This document shows, piece after piece, positions 22,637-32,599 of a DNA stretch of 64,000 nucleotides. The position numbers were made by a program, and so were the translations under genes. The stretch is taken from positions 3,499,831-3,563,830 of the forward strand of contig CM036231.1 of NCBI GenBank assembly GCA_020631735.1. Direction: 5' to 3'. Within the stretch, counting starts at the first letter, position 1, and the number at the start of each line of letters is the position of its first letter. Origin of the DNA: Saccharum officinarum (taxonomy: Eukaryota; Streptophyta; Magnoliopsida; Poales; Poaceae). The notes under the pieces are model-generated. The model did not search any database. It worked only from the letters and a program-made list of their open reading frames with translations, and was not told where the DNA came from.

Positions 22637-23753
22637 ACCTTAAAGATCACCCACAAACTACTATCACAACACAACCTCCCTCAAGTCATACAAAAATATG
22701 TGCACACATGTTTTTTCATGGCTTCAAACTCACAACCCTCACTACCAGTTCATTCACACTGATGTGGCCTTCGATTTATAAGTGGAAGTCTTAGCTGGAG
22801 TTTAGTAAATGCAACACCGCCCCTTGAGTTTAGTAAATGCAACACCGCCCCTTGTGGTTAGCCATTGCAATCACCAGAGCTAGGCGCCATTCTGGTCTGA
22901 CACTTTCTATCTTATCTGATTGGGGCTGTCAGCAAATTGGCTCGACAGCAGCATTCTGACGTCGATGACCTTCCCAGCAGCTGGAGTTCGACATCACGTG
23001 ACTCGATGAACTGAATGGCGTATTTTGCACTTCTAAGGAATCACCCGGAGCTAAAAATGATGCATAGGAAAGCTTTGATATGCATGTTGTAATGCTCATG
23101 AATGCTCTATCGCAAGCTGCTGAATACCCCTGCAAAAGGGAACCTGAAAATGTTTGATGTCCAGGTTACAACTAATCGAGTTCAGAAACCAAGCTGCCAT
23201 AAAAGGTGCAAAGTTCTACCGTGATGTCGTCCTCATTTCGTCCGGCCGTGTACGCAATGTTATACATAGTTCAAAATATCAGCGAAGGAAAGATTCAGTA
23301 TAATTTTTTTTGGAATTTTTGGAACAAAACCTAATGTCTGTAATGGAATGAAGCTGAGGCCTGCAACAGGGAGAGTTCCTTAAACAGCTCCTTCCCATAC
23401 TTTTCAAGTACACTAACAAGCAATGGTGACCCTAATCTAACTTGCGATTGAATCTACTACAGCTTTTGACATAATTTTACATTAAGGTAACCAATATGTA
23501 GAAGTTTATTTAAATATACAAGACAAATTTATATTGTAGACCATTTGCCGGAACCAAAACAAATACTACTACTACTACAAGCTCATATATATTGGTTTTT
23601 GAGGTCCCTAGAGGTCTTATGACGGACAGTGTCACCATATGTCATGATCCCTGGCTACACATTCCTGAAGAATTCTCTACATGTACAATCCACACACTCT
23701 TATATTATATCACTAAATTATCATTGTGATCTCTGAATAGCTTTCCCTCTTAA
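22637..23753. other. Intergenic sequence with a short tandem duplication and one possible exon
   Basis: A 27-bp block containing TTTAGTAAATGCAACACCGC is duplicated in tandem at about 22800-22853. A (CTA)n run is at 23563-23579. On the minus strand, a splice-acceptor-like TTCCCTTTTGCAG at about 23133 opens a frame of about 67 codons down to 22929, ending in a stop. It may be a terminal exon of the CBE1-like gene upstream, but I recognise no domain. Confidence 0.3.
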
Positions 23754-24063
23754 GGGCACCTCCAGTATGCAGCGAACCTTCGAATACATGTGAACAGAAG
23801 TTTGATTCGGCAGCTCTAGTGTAGGCATCGGTTTGTGGGCTCCATGTACACAGAAAAGGTACTCTCTCTCCATCTCTCATGTGACCCGATGCAGCAGGCT
23901 GGCCACAGGCAAACGTCCGCACAAATATATCATTTAATCTGCTTGGTTCGGCTCGTCTGCAAGCTCCGCTTTTGCTTCCGACAAACACAGTTCGACACCT
24001 CTAGTGTATACATTCGGTCTGCTGGCTCCATGGTTCGATTTTCAACCAACACTGGAGCTGCTC
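23754..24063. mobile_element. Tourist-like MITE, 310 bp
   Basis: Left TIR GGGCACCTCCAGT and right TIR (complement) GAGCAGCTCCAGT are flanked by TAA at 23751-23753 and 24064-24066 (TAA). That fits a PIF/Harbinger-type non-autonomous element. No gene inside. Confidence 0.72.
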
Positions 24064-24099
24064 TAATGAAAAACTTGCTCCCCAATGCAATGTACACAA

Positions 24100-24101
<2 letters not shown>

Positions 24102-24180
<79 letters not shown>
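24102..24180. repeat. (AAT)n microsatellite, left part
   Basis: About 79 bp of AAT repeats, interrupted once. It resumes as TAATAATAAT at 25864 on the far side of the Helitron, so the Helitron inserted within it. Confidence 0.95.
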
Positions 24181-24181
<1 letters not shown>

Positions 24182-25863
24182 CTATCCCTAATAATAAAGA
24201 GACAAAATTTCAGGCTCTTTTTTCGTCTCTATCCATTTGTTTGGTATGTTTCCTCTAACTACCACGATAAGGAGTTTCTTTCGTCCGACTCATATATATA
24301 ATCTGTGCTCATACGAGTTAGAAAAGCTCTTATCTAGCGCGATATGGAATCCGATTCCAAAACGTATTGGGTCGTGTATGTAAACCGGACTCATAAGGCA
24401 TGCTTATTTTCTATTTCTGTTTTTTTATCCCATGATGCAACAGCTTCATCTGTTCCGTACCTAAGTAGAATCAGGATGTTTATTCCAATTTTTTAATCTG
24501 TTATTTAGTAGTATTGACTCGATTTCCACTCAGGATATGTCATATTGAGCCGTTCCTATTCGTTTTCGTCCAAGAGCATTTTTTTATTCTTCATTACAAA
24601 CTCAAGTTCGAATTTGTCATAACTTTTCTATTATAGATTCAGCAATTGGTAAATCATGCTTGGGTTAGAACAAAGAAGCCTTCCATGATCGTGCCGATCT
24701 TGATCTCTCTCCTAGTTCCAACTTTCAAGTCAGTACATCCGTATTTGGATTATAATTCCAATGGTATGCAAGTATGTACATGTACCTACATCGACACCTT
24801 GTAAGTGTCTGCACTGGATCTGTAGAGCACGTGTACGTACATGCAAAGACAGGACCGGACTACTATACATCGTACAGGAGCTGACAAACACCATCACACC
24901 ATCATCGGTTGTGCCACAGCAATGCCGTCGGGACTCTGCCACACTGATTGAAGAAACGTACAACTCCGAGATTGGCTACGAGCCTACGACAAACTCCGAA
25001 ACATACGAGGTTGCATTTTTTATCGGGGATAAGGCAAAGAAAGTTGCAGCCGATAGCGGGGGCCAATGGCGAGGCTAACATAGCCATCGTCGTTATCGGG
25101 AGCGGCAGAAGAAGAGACGCACCGCACCGGCACCGGCAGCAATAGGGAAACAAGCGGACAGGAAGCCACCGACGGCGGCAATGATGACGGCCGATGGGTC
25201 TGACAGCGTGGAGGAGAGTAACAGCTGTTGCCGAGCGGTGATCCACAGACTGCTGCATGCGGCCATGGTGGCGGTACTCATCGTCTTCTAGGTCCATGTT
25301 GCTGCGGCCGCTCACAACCACAATATGGACATAGCTGCTGGCAGGGTTGTTGTCACGTCTCTCTGCCTCGGATGGCATGAAAGAAGAGTAGAGGATTTAT
25401 ATTGAGAGGACCGGATGAGCGAGGCGCGAATGCTGTGGATAAATGGAAATTAAGTAATTCCTCCTCTTTTATTAGTTTTTTTCCTTTTCGTTATTTGCTA
25501 GGGCCACGTCATTGAATAGGATGTACCTCAAATCGCATGTCCTATGTTTCAGCCTGCGTTCTAATGAACATTCAGAAGCAAAGATATTTTGCTACATGAA
25601 TTTGTTTATGATATATAAATAATTGACCAAACTTTAAAAAAATATCATGTAGTCTAATTCTATGTTGGACCGTTGCTTACGTGTTTAACCACATCGTGGA
25701 CAAGGGCTGCTGGTAGGTTAACTCAACGAGCATGGACTCTATCACAATTTTAGAACATAATATTTTGTAGAGTTGTGCTATTTTTTTATTATGAATGTGA
25801 AACATACTTATTTTACAAAATATTATATTTTTCTTCGTTGCAACGCACAGGTATTTTTGCTAG
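24181..25863 (+). mobile_element. Non-autonomous Helitron, 1.68 kb
   Basis: The 5' end is TCTATCCCTAATAATAAAG, starting TC. The 3' end is CGTTGCAACGCACAGG...TTTTTGCTAG, with the palindrome GTTGCAAC upstream of the terminal CTAG. The flanking bases are A (24180) and T (25864), the expected A|T target, and no target duplication exists. These are the hallmarks of Helitrons. No Rep/helicase coding sequence is present. The inner part at 24760-25380 is gene-like and GC-rich (open minus-strand frame 24902-25378), which could be a captured host fragment; no domain was recognised. Confidence 0.85.
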
Positions 25864-26002
25864 TAATAATAATATCCTACTGAATAGCATTAAAGCTGAA
25901 TATTGGTTGACTCAACAATCTCCCGATGAGAGGTTGGTAACTGCCTCCTTACGTGTGTGTTTTTTTAATCTCTGCTGAATGTTCACAATCGTGCATACAC
26001 AC
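25864..26002. other. Sequence between the Helitron and the assembly gap
   Basis: Begins with the resumed AAT repeat. No gene is recognised. It should belong to an intron or the 3' flank of the CBE1-like gene. Confidence 0.5.
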
Positions 26003-26102
26003 NNNNNNNNNNNNNNNNNNNNNNNNNNNNNNNNNNNNNNNNNNNNNNNNNNNNNNNNNNNNNNNNNNNNNNNNNNNNNNNNNNNNNNNNNNNNNNNNNN
26101 NN
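26003..26102. other. Assembly gap (100 N)
   Basis: Exactly 100 N, the conventional placeholder for a gap of unknown size. It interrupts the CBE1-like gene, so the distance between its sides is not known. Confidence 1.
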
Positions 26103-26286
26103 AAGGTATGAAATCAGTAAGAGAACAGACAACCAAATGGAAGCTGTGAAGCAACGAGGGACATGTCCTCAAATTTTTTTTTGTAAGTTCTTGTGGCATG
26201 ATGACCAAACAAGAGGCCAATACTAGTCGATAACCAGGTGATTGGCATAATGGGATCAGATAGTAAAATTTATGAAACAGTATTAC

Positions 26287-29263
26287 CTTCATCAAGAAAC
26301 CAGCGAGCAAATTTGGATGATTCTGGCACAGAAGAAGCAATCATGTCATCATCAGTTTTCAATGGCTGGTTCTGCATGACATGTAAAAGAAATAATAAGC
26401 ATATGACCCATGTAGTAACTCTAATTCAAATTCAATTCCGAACAAAATTGGAGATTCCTTCTTTTCAGATATTTCAATGTCAAACAAAGATGGTGTTTCT
26501 TCTATTCAGAACACCCGGCCACTACATGGCAAAAAATAGAGAACAAAAACAGTCATTTCTAAATTGTAACCCAGCACATGCTATTGAAGTCTAACAGATT
26601 ATAATGTGCATAAAAGGCCATCTGAACTAGTAAATCAATAATGTAGAAAGCTATCACATCAACACACAAGATAACAAAGATGGATGCTTTAAATAAAATT
26701 ATCTACTTTCAACTCTCATCCTTTCTTATAAACGAAAATCATTGAATTAGAGAAGTAAAACAAATAAAATTCAAGACCTAACTGTATTTTAGTTAAATGA
26801 ACTGTGCAACAAAATCAGATAAAATTGTGAAGGCAAAAGTTCACATCACGTTAGTAGTCAGTAGATCTAGTTGGACCATGTTCATGTTATATACTCCCTC
26901 TATTCCAAATTATAAAACGTTTTGGCTTTTCTAGATACATAGCTTTTGCTATGCACTTAGATATACCCTATGTCTAGATACATAATAAAAAGAATGTATC
27001 TAAAAATGCCAAAACGTCTTATAATTTGGAATGGAGGGAGTAGCTTATATAACATGGAACCATAAATATAGATTTGAGGCTTCTGCACAGTTAGGAAACA
27101 AGAGCAAGCAGGACTAAAAAAGGATTTCTTGTTGTACCTCAACATAAGTAGGTAGGTTACTGCCGCTTTTCGATAAAACATTGCCGAAGAACTGTTCTAA
27201 GATTGATACTGAATCACCCTTCCTAACTGGATCAATAATTTTAGATTTGCCTTCTTTTCCAATAGAATACTTATCCATTACAATAGAATACTTATCCATT
27301 ACATCAGCTTCCCAATCCTCGCTCCCTTTCAGAATGCTAGAAGGCAATTCAGCTGAAGAGGTAACACCACCAGCTGGAAGCGTGCGCTTTGGACCCATAA
27401 TAGCAACGTTATTGGAAATTCCCTTCTCTTTACTTTCAGATGCGAACTCTGTTGCTGACTGGTCACCCTCTAGCTGACCACCAAGCCATGCAACAGTCAA
27501 CATGTTAGCCTCAGTAGTAGCATTATGACACTACAAAGTAGAAACATATTAAGTAACACTACAAATTGGTGGGGCTATCCCTCTTTTGCTAAGGAAATGA
27601 TTCTATCAGAGAGAAGAACTGAAGGTTCTATCTTCAATGAACACAACAATTTCTGAAAAAAGGTATCAACGACTGCAAGGTAGGAGATTTTGTGTGTAAT
27701 TGCTGGCATTCTATTAGCTATTGAAACGACATGTAGATACACACCTTCGGCTCATGTGCAATGTTAGACGATTGTGGCTGAAGCTTCTTGTCCGCAAATG
27801 CAGTTGCAAAACCCGGCGGGACAAGCGGCCTGGCTGCAGGAGCTAGTAGAACTGAAGATGGTTTAGTGGTATCTTCCTGATACAAGGATACTGCAGAACC
27901 ATCTAACTTCTCATTTTTAGTTTTGGCATTTGCCTTTGCAGTAGATGTCTGTAACTGTGAAATGATATCATCACTGGGATTCTCCTTCAGGATATCAGGA
28001 CCATTCTTCTTTCCTTGCATTGCTTTGTGTTGCTCTTTTCTCATCAACTCAAAAGATGCTGCATATAGGGCAATGTGAGAAAGCATAGATGATTGCAGTG
28101 GGGAAAGAAAAGGATGTTTTATGTTGCAGTGAGAAAATCTGACCCCTCCGCTTCCTTTCTTCTTCTGCTCTATCCTCATTTGATAATTCAGAAGACCCAA
28201 ATGTCTCATCATTCATTGAGTCAATGTCTTTCCGCGAAAAGGGAGCAGCCTGTCATTAATGTGAGAGGTACTTATGAAAATTTCAAAGATTGTCAATCAC
28301 TAAGATGATGAAAGGAAGGCAGGGTACATGCATGCAGGCACCAACCTTGTAAGGACGTGGTGGCTGGTAGCGTTCCGATGTCCTGTTTAGCTGAGGCGCA
28401 TTGCCATGATCCTTTGATGACAACTGGCCAGCATATCCTGATGGCCTAGGGAAACCGCCACTTCCCAGTAGGCCATCATGCTCTGTGTTCTGCCAATTGC
28501 GTCTGTACTGGTTTCCACCACGCCCTGCTGCATGGCACCATTAGTAACGTAAAATAAGCAGTCCACTTTCCTAATCTGTCCATATCCAGGATGGACAGCA
28601 GGAAGTAAATGTGCATGATTTATTAACAATATGACCATGCAGATGATTGTTCTCCAACTCCCTCGGTTTACTATTGGTGAAGTCAATGCACTCATGTACT
28701 TGTGTAGACTAGAAAGCTTCTGAAGTCAAGTCCACAATACAATGAATACCATATCATAGGCAAAAATGGTCACAGAGAACCAATTAAACTAATAATAAAT
28801 CGTAGACTACCAACTTTAAGAACATAAAGACTAATGCAAAACGTTGCACAAACAGAAGAGTAAATTTACACTGTGTCTGAGAGTCACGATCGGGTAACTC
28901 CCATCCCGATCGCTTGATCCAGACGAGCGAGTGTCCCACCTCCCTCCAGTGTTCCCACCACGAGAAGAGTAAGTATATCCTCCCCCGAACCGTCTGGCCG
29001 GCCCTGGGATGTATTGTAGTAGCCCTTGTTTCTCTCAAGCACGCCCGCTGACAGATCCTGCAGCTCACTGTTGGAGAAGCAACAGCGAAGATCGTCAAAC
29101 AGAAATCCCACTGGCCAACACTGGGCAAAAGGCCTAACCAACAGAAAACAAGTCAAAATGACCTAAGAAGCGCTGTATCAAAGCCAGTGGGCAGCTTCTT
29201 GCAATGCTCCAACTCGCCAAACGACAGCAGGAAATCCCTGGAGTACACTATCCTCGTCTTCAT
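26287..29263 (-). CDS. CBE1-like eIF4E-binding protein, 5' portion (7 coding exons)
   Basis: Exons, minus strand: 29263-29163, 29067-28870, 28527-28346, 28249-28144, 28058-27745, 27530-27138 and 26371-26287; all have GT-AG borders and matching phases. The first reads MKTRIVYSRDFLLSFGELEH; YSRDFLL fits the eIF4E-binding consensus Y-X4-L-hydrophobic. Later exons carry EHDGLLGSGGFPRPSGYAG, EDRAEEERKRR|ASFELMRKEQHK, FFGNVLSKSGSNLPTYVE and SSKFARWFLDE. This pattern matches the plant protein CBE1 (Arabidopsis At4g01290), which binds eIF4E at the mRNA cap; that match is from memory. About 460 codons are seen, roughly half of such proteins; the C-terminal half lies beyond the gap. Exon 2 needs two extra bases (near 28990 and 28900) to stay in frame. 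A 21-bp in-frame duplication gives MDKYSIVMDKYSI. Confidence 0.8.
26894..27040. mobile_element. Stowaway-like MITE, 147 bp, in an intron of the CBE1-like gene
   Basis: TIRs CTCCCTCTATTCCAAATTAT (left) and its near-complement ending GGAATGGAGGGAG (right), flanked by TA at 26892-26893 and 27041-27042. CTCCCTCC-type ends and TA duplications define Stowaway (Tc1/mariner). It lies in the intron between the last two visible exons. Confidence 0.88.
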
Positions 29264-29470
29264 CCTGCCATGGATACACAGGCCGGACCCAGTAAGGACA
29301 GGACAGTACACCCAATAAGTTTTGCAAGAAAAAAATCAAAATCAGTAGACATCATACATGTGCACGCTTGTAATTAGATCAGATCTGGGTACAGATAGGC
29401 AGATAGCTTGACTTAGGGTTTGGGTGCTCGATTTCGCGCAGCAGGACGGGCAGAGAAGGGGTGGGCATAC

Positions 29471-29552
29471 CTGGTGGGTGCCCGTCGCCGGCGAAGGGCC
29501 CGACGAAGAGCCGCACCTGGCTAGCGCGGCAGCGCGGCCGCCCAGTCGTCGC

Positions 29553-29590
<38 letters not shown>

Positions 29591-29660
29591 CGCGGCGAAC
29601 GCGGGGGAAACCGTGAAAGGGACGAGAAAAAGCAAGGGGCGAACGCAGGCCGTTTGGTTC
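29471..29660 (-). promoter_or_regulatory. 5' UTR exon and proximal promoter of the CBE1-like gene
   Basis: A donor CACCCACCAG|GTATGC (boundary 29471/29470) and the acceptor CCATGGCAG|GATG at 29264 define a leader intron just before the ATG. The leader exon contains a (CT)14-type run at 29556-29584 (seen as GA on the plus strand), common in plant 5' UTRs. The transcription start was not located. Confidence 0.6.
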
Positions 29661-30495
29661 AGGTCGACGAATGAGCAGGGCAGCAGGCGGCAGGCCTCGA
29701 TCCGATGGGGGGATGGGCGATGCTGCTTGGTGCTTGCAGGATTGCGGGTGTCTAGCCTAGGGGTGTCAAAACAGATTGTCTGTGCCTATACTTGAAGCCT
29801 ATTTGCCTATATTTCATCATTGTTGTCTATACTATCCTTTAATGATGAAATTTAAGTTCTGATCTTATCTCGTGTTCTATTTTCTAGGGATGTTTTTTCT
29901 TGAATTTAATATGTGCCAGTATTTCTTATTAAAAAGACACCTTTTCCCTCTATAGAACGTAACTAAACAAGAAAAATCTAAGCGAAAATATGTGGTTGGT
30001 TAACTAGGTTATAGGATTCCGTAATCTGTACAGCACTCAATTGTTTCTCTTCGTCTCAACACTCAATTTTCTCTCTCTCTCTCCATTCTTCGCCATCTCC
30101 GCCATCTTCCCCTCTTCTTCTCCAACTCCGGCAGGCTTAGAAGAAGCTCGGGGGAGGTAACTGGCCAGAAGGTAGGGACAGCAGGAGGGCGGCTTAGGGT
30201 TTTGGCGACGGAAGAGGCAGCCGAGCTAAGTCGGGGCTGTGGCGGGAGGGAGGAGGGGAAGAAGGAGGGCGTCGTGGGTACGGTAGGTTCTCGTAGGAGC
30301 TCCACAGCTGCGGAGCTCTGGCGAGACCCTACCACGCCGTGTCGAGGCGATGGCCACTGGGCGGCGGCGACGCGTCAGGAGGAGGAAGAAGACAATGAAG
30401 AAGAAGAAAAAAACAAGTGTTTGGACACTCGAGTGCGGCATAGACAGACTCGTAGCATTTCATATAGAAACATATTAATATTGTCTTTTTTATCG
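29661..30495. other. No supported gene
   Basis: 29760-30060 is AT-rich and unassigned. 30063-30440 is purine-rich low-complexity sequence beginning with a (TC)n run; overlapping open frames on both strands look compositional. Nothing was recognised. Confidence 0.5.
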
Positions 30496-30506
30496 CACTT
30501 CTCCAT

Positions 30507-31099
30507 AGTTGCTTAACCAAGAAAAAACATAGTAGTATGGAAGGAGAAGAAGAAGATGGGAGACACCTCCATACGGCTTGTTGAGACTGAATGTGGACAG
30601 GGCTTTCACGGACTTTGATAAAATGGTGGCTGGGGCTATGTCATCCGCGACGAAAGCGGGGAGTGATTCAATCAAGGTCTGGAAGGGTACCGTTTGCGAT
30701 CAATCCGATGCATATGGAGCTTATTGCATGTATTGAAGGGGTGAAGGCAGCGATATCTCTTGGCGTCAATAACATCATCTGGAGACCGATGCACACCAGG
30801 TGGTGTGGGCGGTTCAGGGTGATAATTTCAGACTCGCAGTGGTGGGTGGCTTAGTCCATGAGCTAAAGGATCTGGTGGTAGAAAATTTCACTTCGTTCCT
30901 TGTCAATATGCTCCACGTGAATGTAATAGGGTAGACCATGAACTAGCTTATAAAGGGAGTAGAAGCAATGACTTGGCACCCTCAGTGTTGGCCGGTGTGC
31001 CAAATTGTGTCTCGTTTCTGGTGTCAGGTGATTTAGCCGACATGGTTGAGTAATGGAATGTGAATTCCTAAAAAAAAGAAATAAAAACAATGATGATAC
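30507..31099 (+). pseudogene. 5'-truncated LINE with RNase H-like (RVT_3) domain
   Basis: Conceptual reading across several frames gives GYVIRDESGEV, MELIACIEGVKAAISLGVNN, NRVDHELAYKGSRSND and PNCVSFLVSGDLADMVE then a stop, which is the RNase H domain found at the 3' end of plant L1-type LINEs. An A-rich tail (AAAAAAAAGAAATAAAAAC) follows at 31072-31088. The 11-bp direct repeat CACTTCTCCAT at 30496-30506 and 31100-31110 brackets it as a target duplication. Frameshifts show an old, dead copy. Confidence 0.82.
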
Positions 31100-31110
31100 C
31101 ACTTCTCCAT

Positions 31111-31956
31111 GTAGTTACGAAAACAATGCAGTGGCTTGGTGGCTTTGGATAAAGGTCGAAATGAAGCTGTTTTGTCGCTTTTGGGCCAAAGCTAGGCAAC
31201 GATGACGCATGATAGACTTAGTGTGTGTGTTTGTCACTAAATACTAGCGATTCGACCATTGTGCGGGTGCGGCATAGGTTTGTATGAACTTCTATTCTTC
31301 TTAATTGAGTTGTTGCGCTCCAGTCTTTCTTTCTTTCTTTCTTTTTTAAAAAAGAGCTTTTTCAGGTAACTTTTACAAGTTATAACAGATTCGTTTTGTC
31401 ATGTATGTTGACTAGAACTCCAACCAAAAAGTTCCCGAACAAAAGAACTCCAACCAAAAAATCATAAATGGTAAGGATTTGTCTTGATTTTTGTGAGCTA
31501 ATTCGCAAACGAACAACTGTCTATGACATTGTAACTAGGAGCTACACTTGTGGCTGACCATTTGGATCTAATAACAAGACACTATAACCTTTAGAAAGTT
31601 GTGATGAACTGATGAACAAGATGTGGATGCACTTTTATCATCCATGCTGAGATGACCATGCTCTATTTGCTAACATTATTTGAATGACAGGTAGGCCCAA
31701 AAATTCTCTTACTCCATATACCGATTATGCGGTAGAATTGATTCCTTAGACCTTCCTAGTGAATTGGAAGAAACATGTGACATGTAGATGGAATTGATTC
31801 TATAGATCTGGACATCCCTCTATATCACCTCCTCCTCTAGGCATGCCTCGTTATTTATATATGAAGGGCTGCTATGAATGAGAAGAAGCAATTAGGCATG
31901 GGAACGGTGTAGCGTGTTAGTCAAAGGATCGAGGTGTCACTAGAGGGGGTGAATTA
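31111..31956. other. Intergenic sequence
   Basis: Contains a (CTTT)n microsatellite at about 31326-31343 and a short duplication of AAAAGAACTCCAACCAAAAA-like sequence near 31408-31462. No gene seen. Confidence 0.5.
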
Positions 31957-32596
31957 GGCCTGGATATCGAGTTGGCTCGGCTCAGCTCGATATGGCTCGG
32001 TAGGATAACGAGCTGGCTCGGCTCGGCTCATTATACCTAACGAGCTAAAAAGCTAGCTCAGCTCGGCTCAGGAAAAAGCTTAAGCTAGCTCGTTTGGCTT
32101 GTGAGCCAGGGATAAAAAAATATATTAATGTAAAATTGAATCATTGCTATTACATTGAAAAATTATGTATGATATTCTTAATTTTTGGGGATAAATTCAT
32201 TATCTAGATAGCACTAATTGAATAATCTGGATAGCAATAATTAAATAATGATAGCAATGATTCCTATAACAGCATAACCTACAGACCAATCAATGAATCA
32301 AGCAAATTCAACATTCAAGTCTGCACTATATAAACTAACTAATATTTGGAAATTAGATAACATATCACCATGTCCATGGACAGAGTGGGATTCGTTGAAG
32401 ACTTCTCGATTCCAAACTTGGAGGCACAGCTCGTTGAGCTCGCGAGCAGCTCACGAGCTAGCTCAACTCGGCTCGTTATACTAACGAGCTAAAACATTGG
32501 CTCGGCTTAGCTTGTTATCCTAACGAGCCGAGTCGAGCCGAGCCGAGCCAGCCATGAGCTGAGCGAGCTAACGAGCTTCGAGTTTTTCGTCCAACC
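31957..32596. mobile_element. Foldback element with CTCGGCTCG-rich long arms, 640 bp
   Basis: The left arm is built from GGCTCGGCTC and AACGAGCTAAAAAGCTAGCTC motifs, the right arm from the same motifs in inverse orientation (CGAGCCGAGCCGAGCC, AACGAGCTAAAACATTGGCTC). Each arm is about 150 bp, with an AT-rich middle. Ends GGCCTGGATATCGAG and GGTTGGACG (complement) are flanked by TTA at 31954-31956 and 32597-32599, fitting PIF/Harbinger. Confidence 0.7.
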
Positions 32597-32599
32597 TTA

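Noticed and set aside
25912..26340. Minus-strand frame running through the N gap
   Set aside because: It is open only because N codons are not stops. The true exon there is 26287-26371.
30063..30516. Overlapping open frames near 30.2 kb
   Set aside because: Low-complexity purine/pyrimidine sequence keeps several frames open on both strands; no domain or homologue recognised.
31240..31280. Reverse-oriented Helitron-like end (ACTAGCGATTCGACC)
   Set aside because: Only a vague match to a 3' hairpin and no partner 5' end was found.
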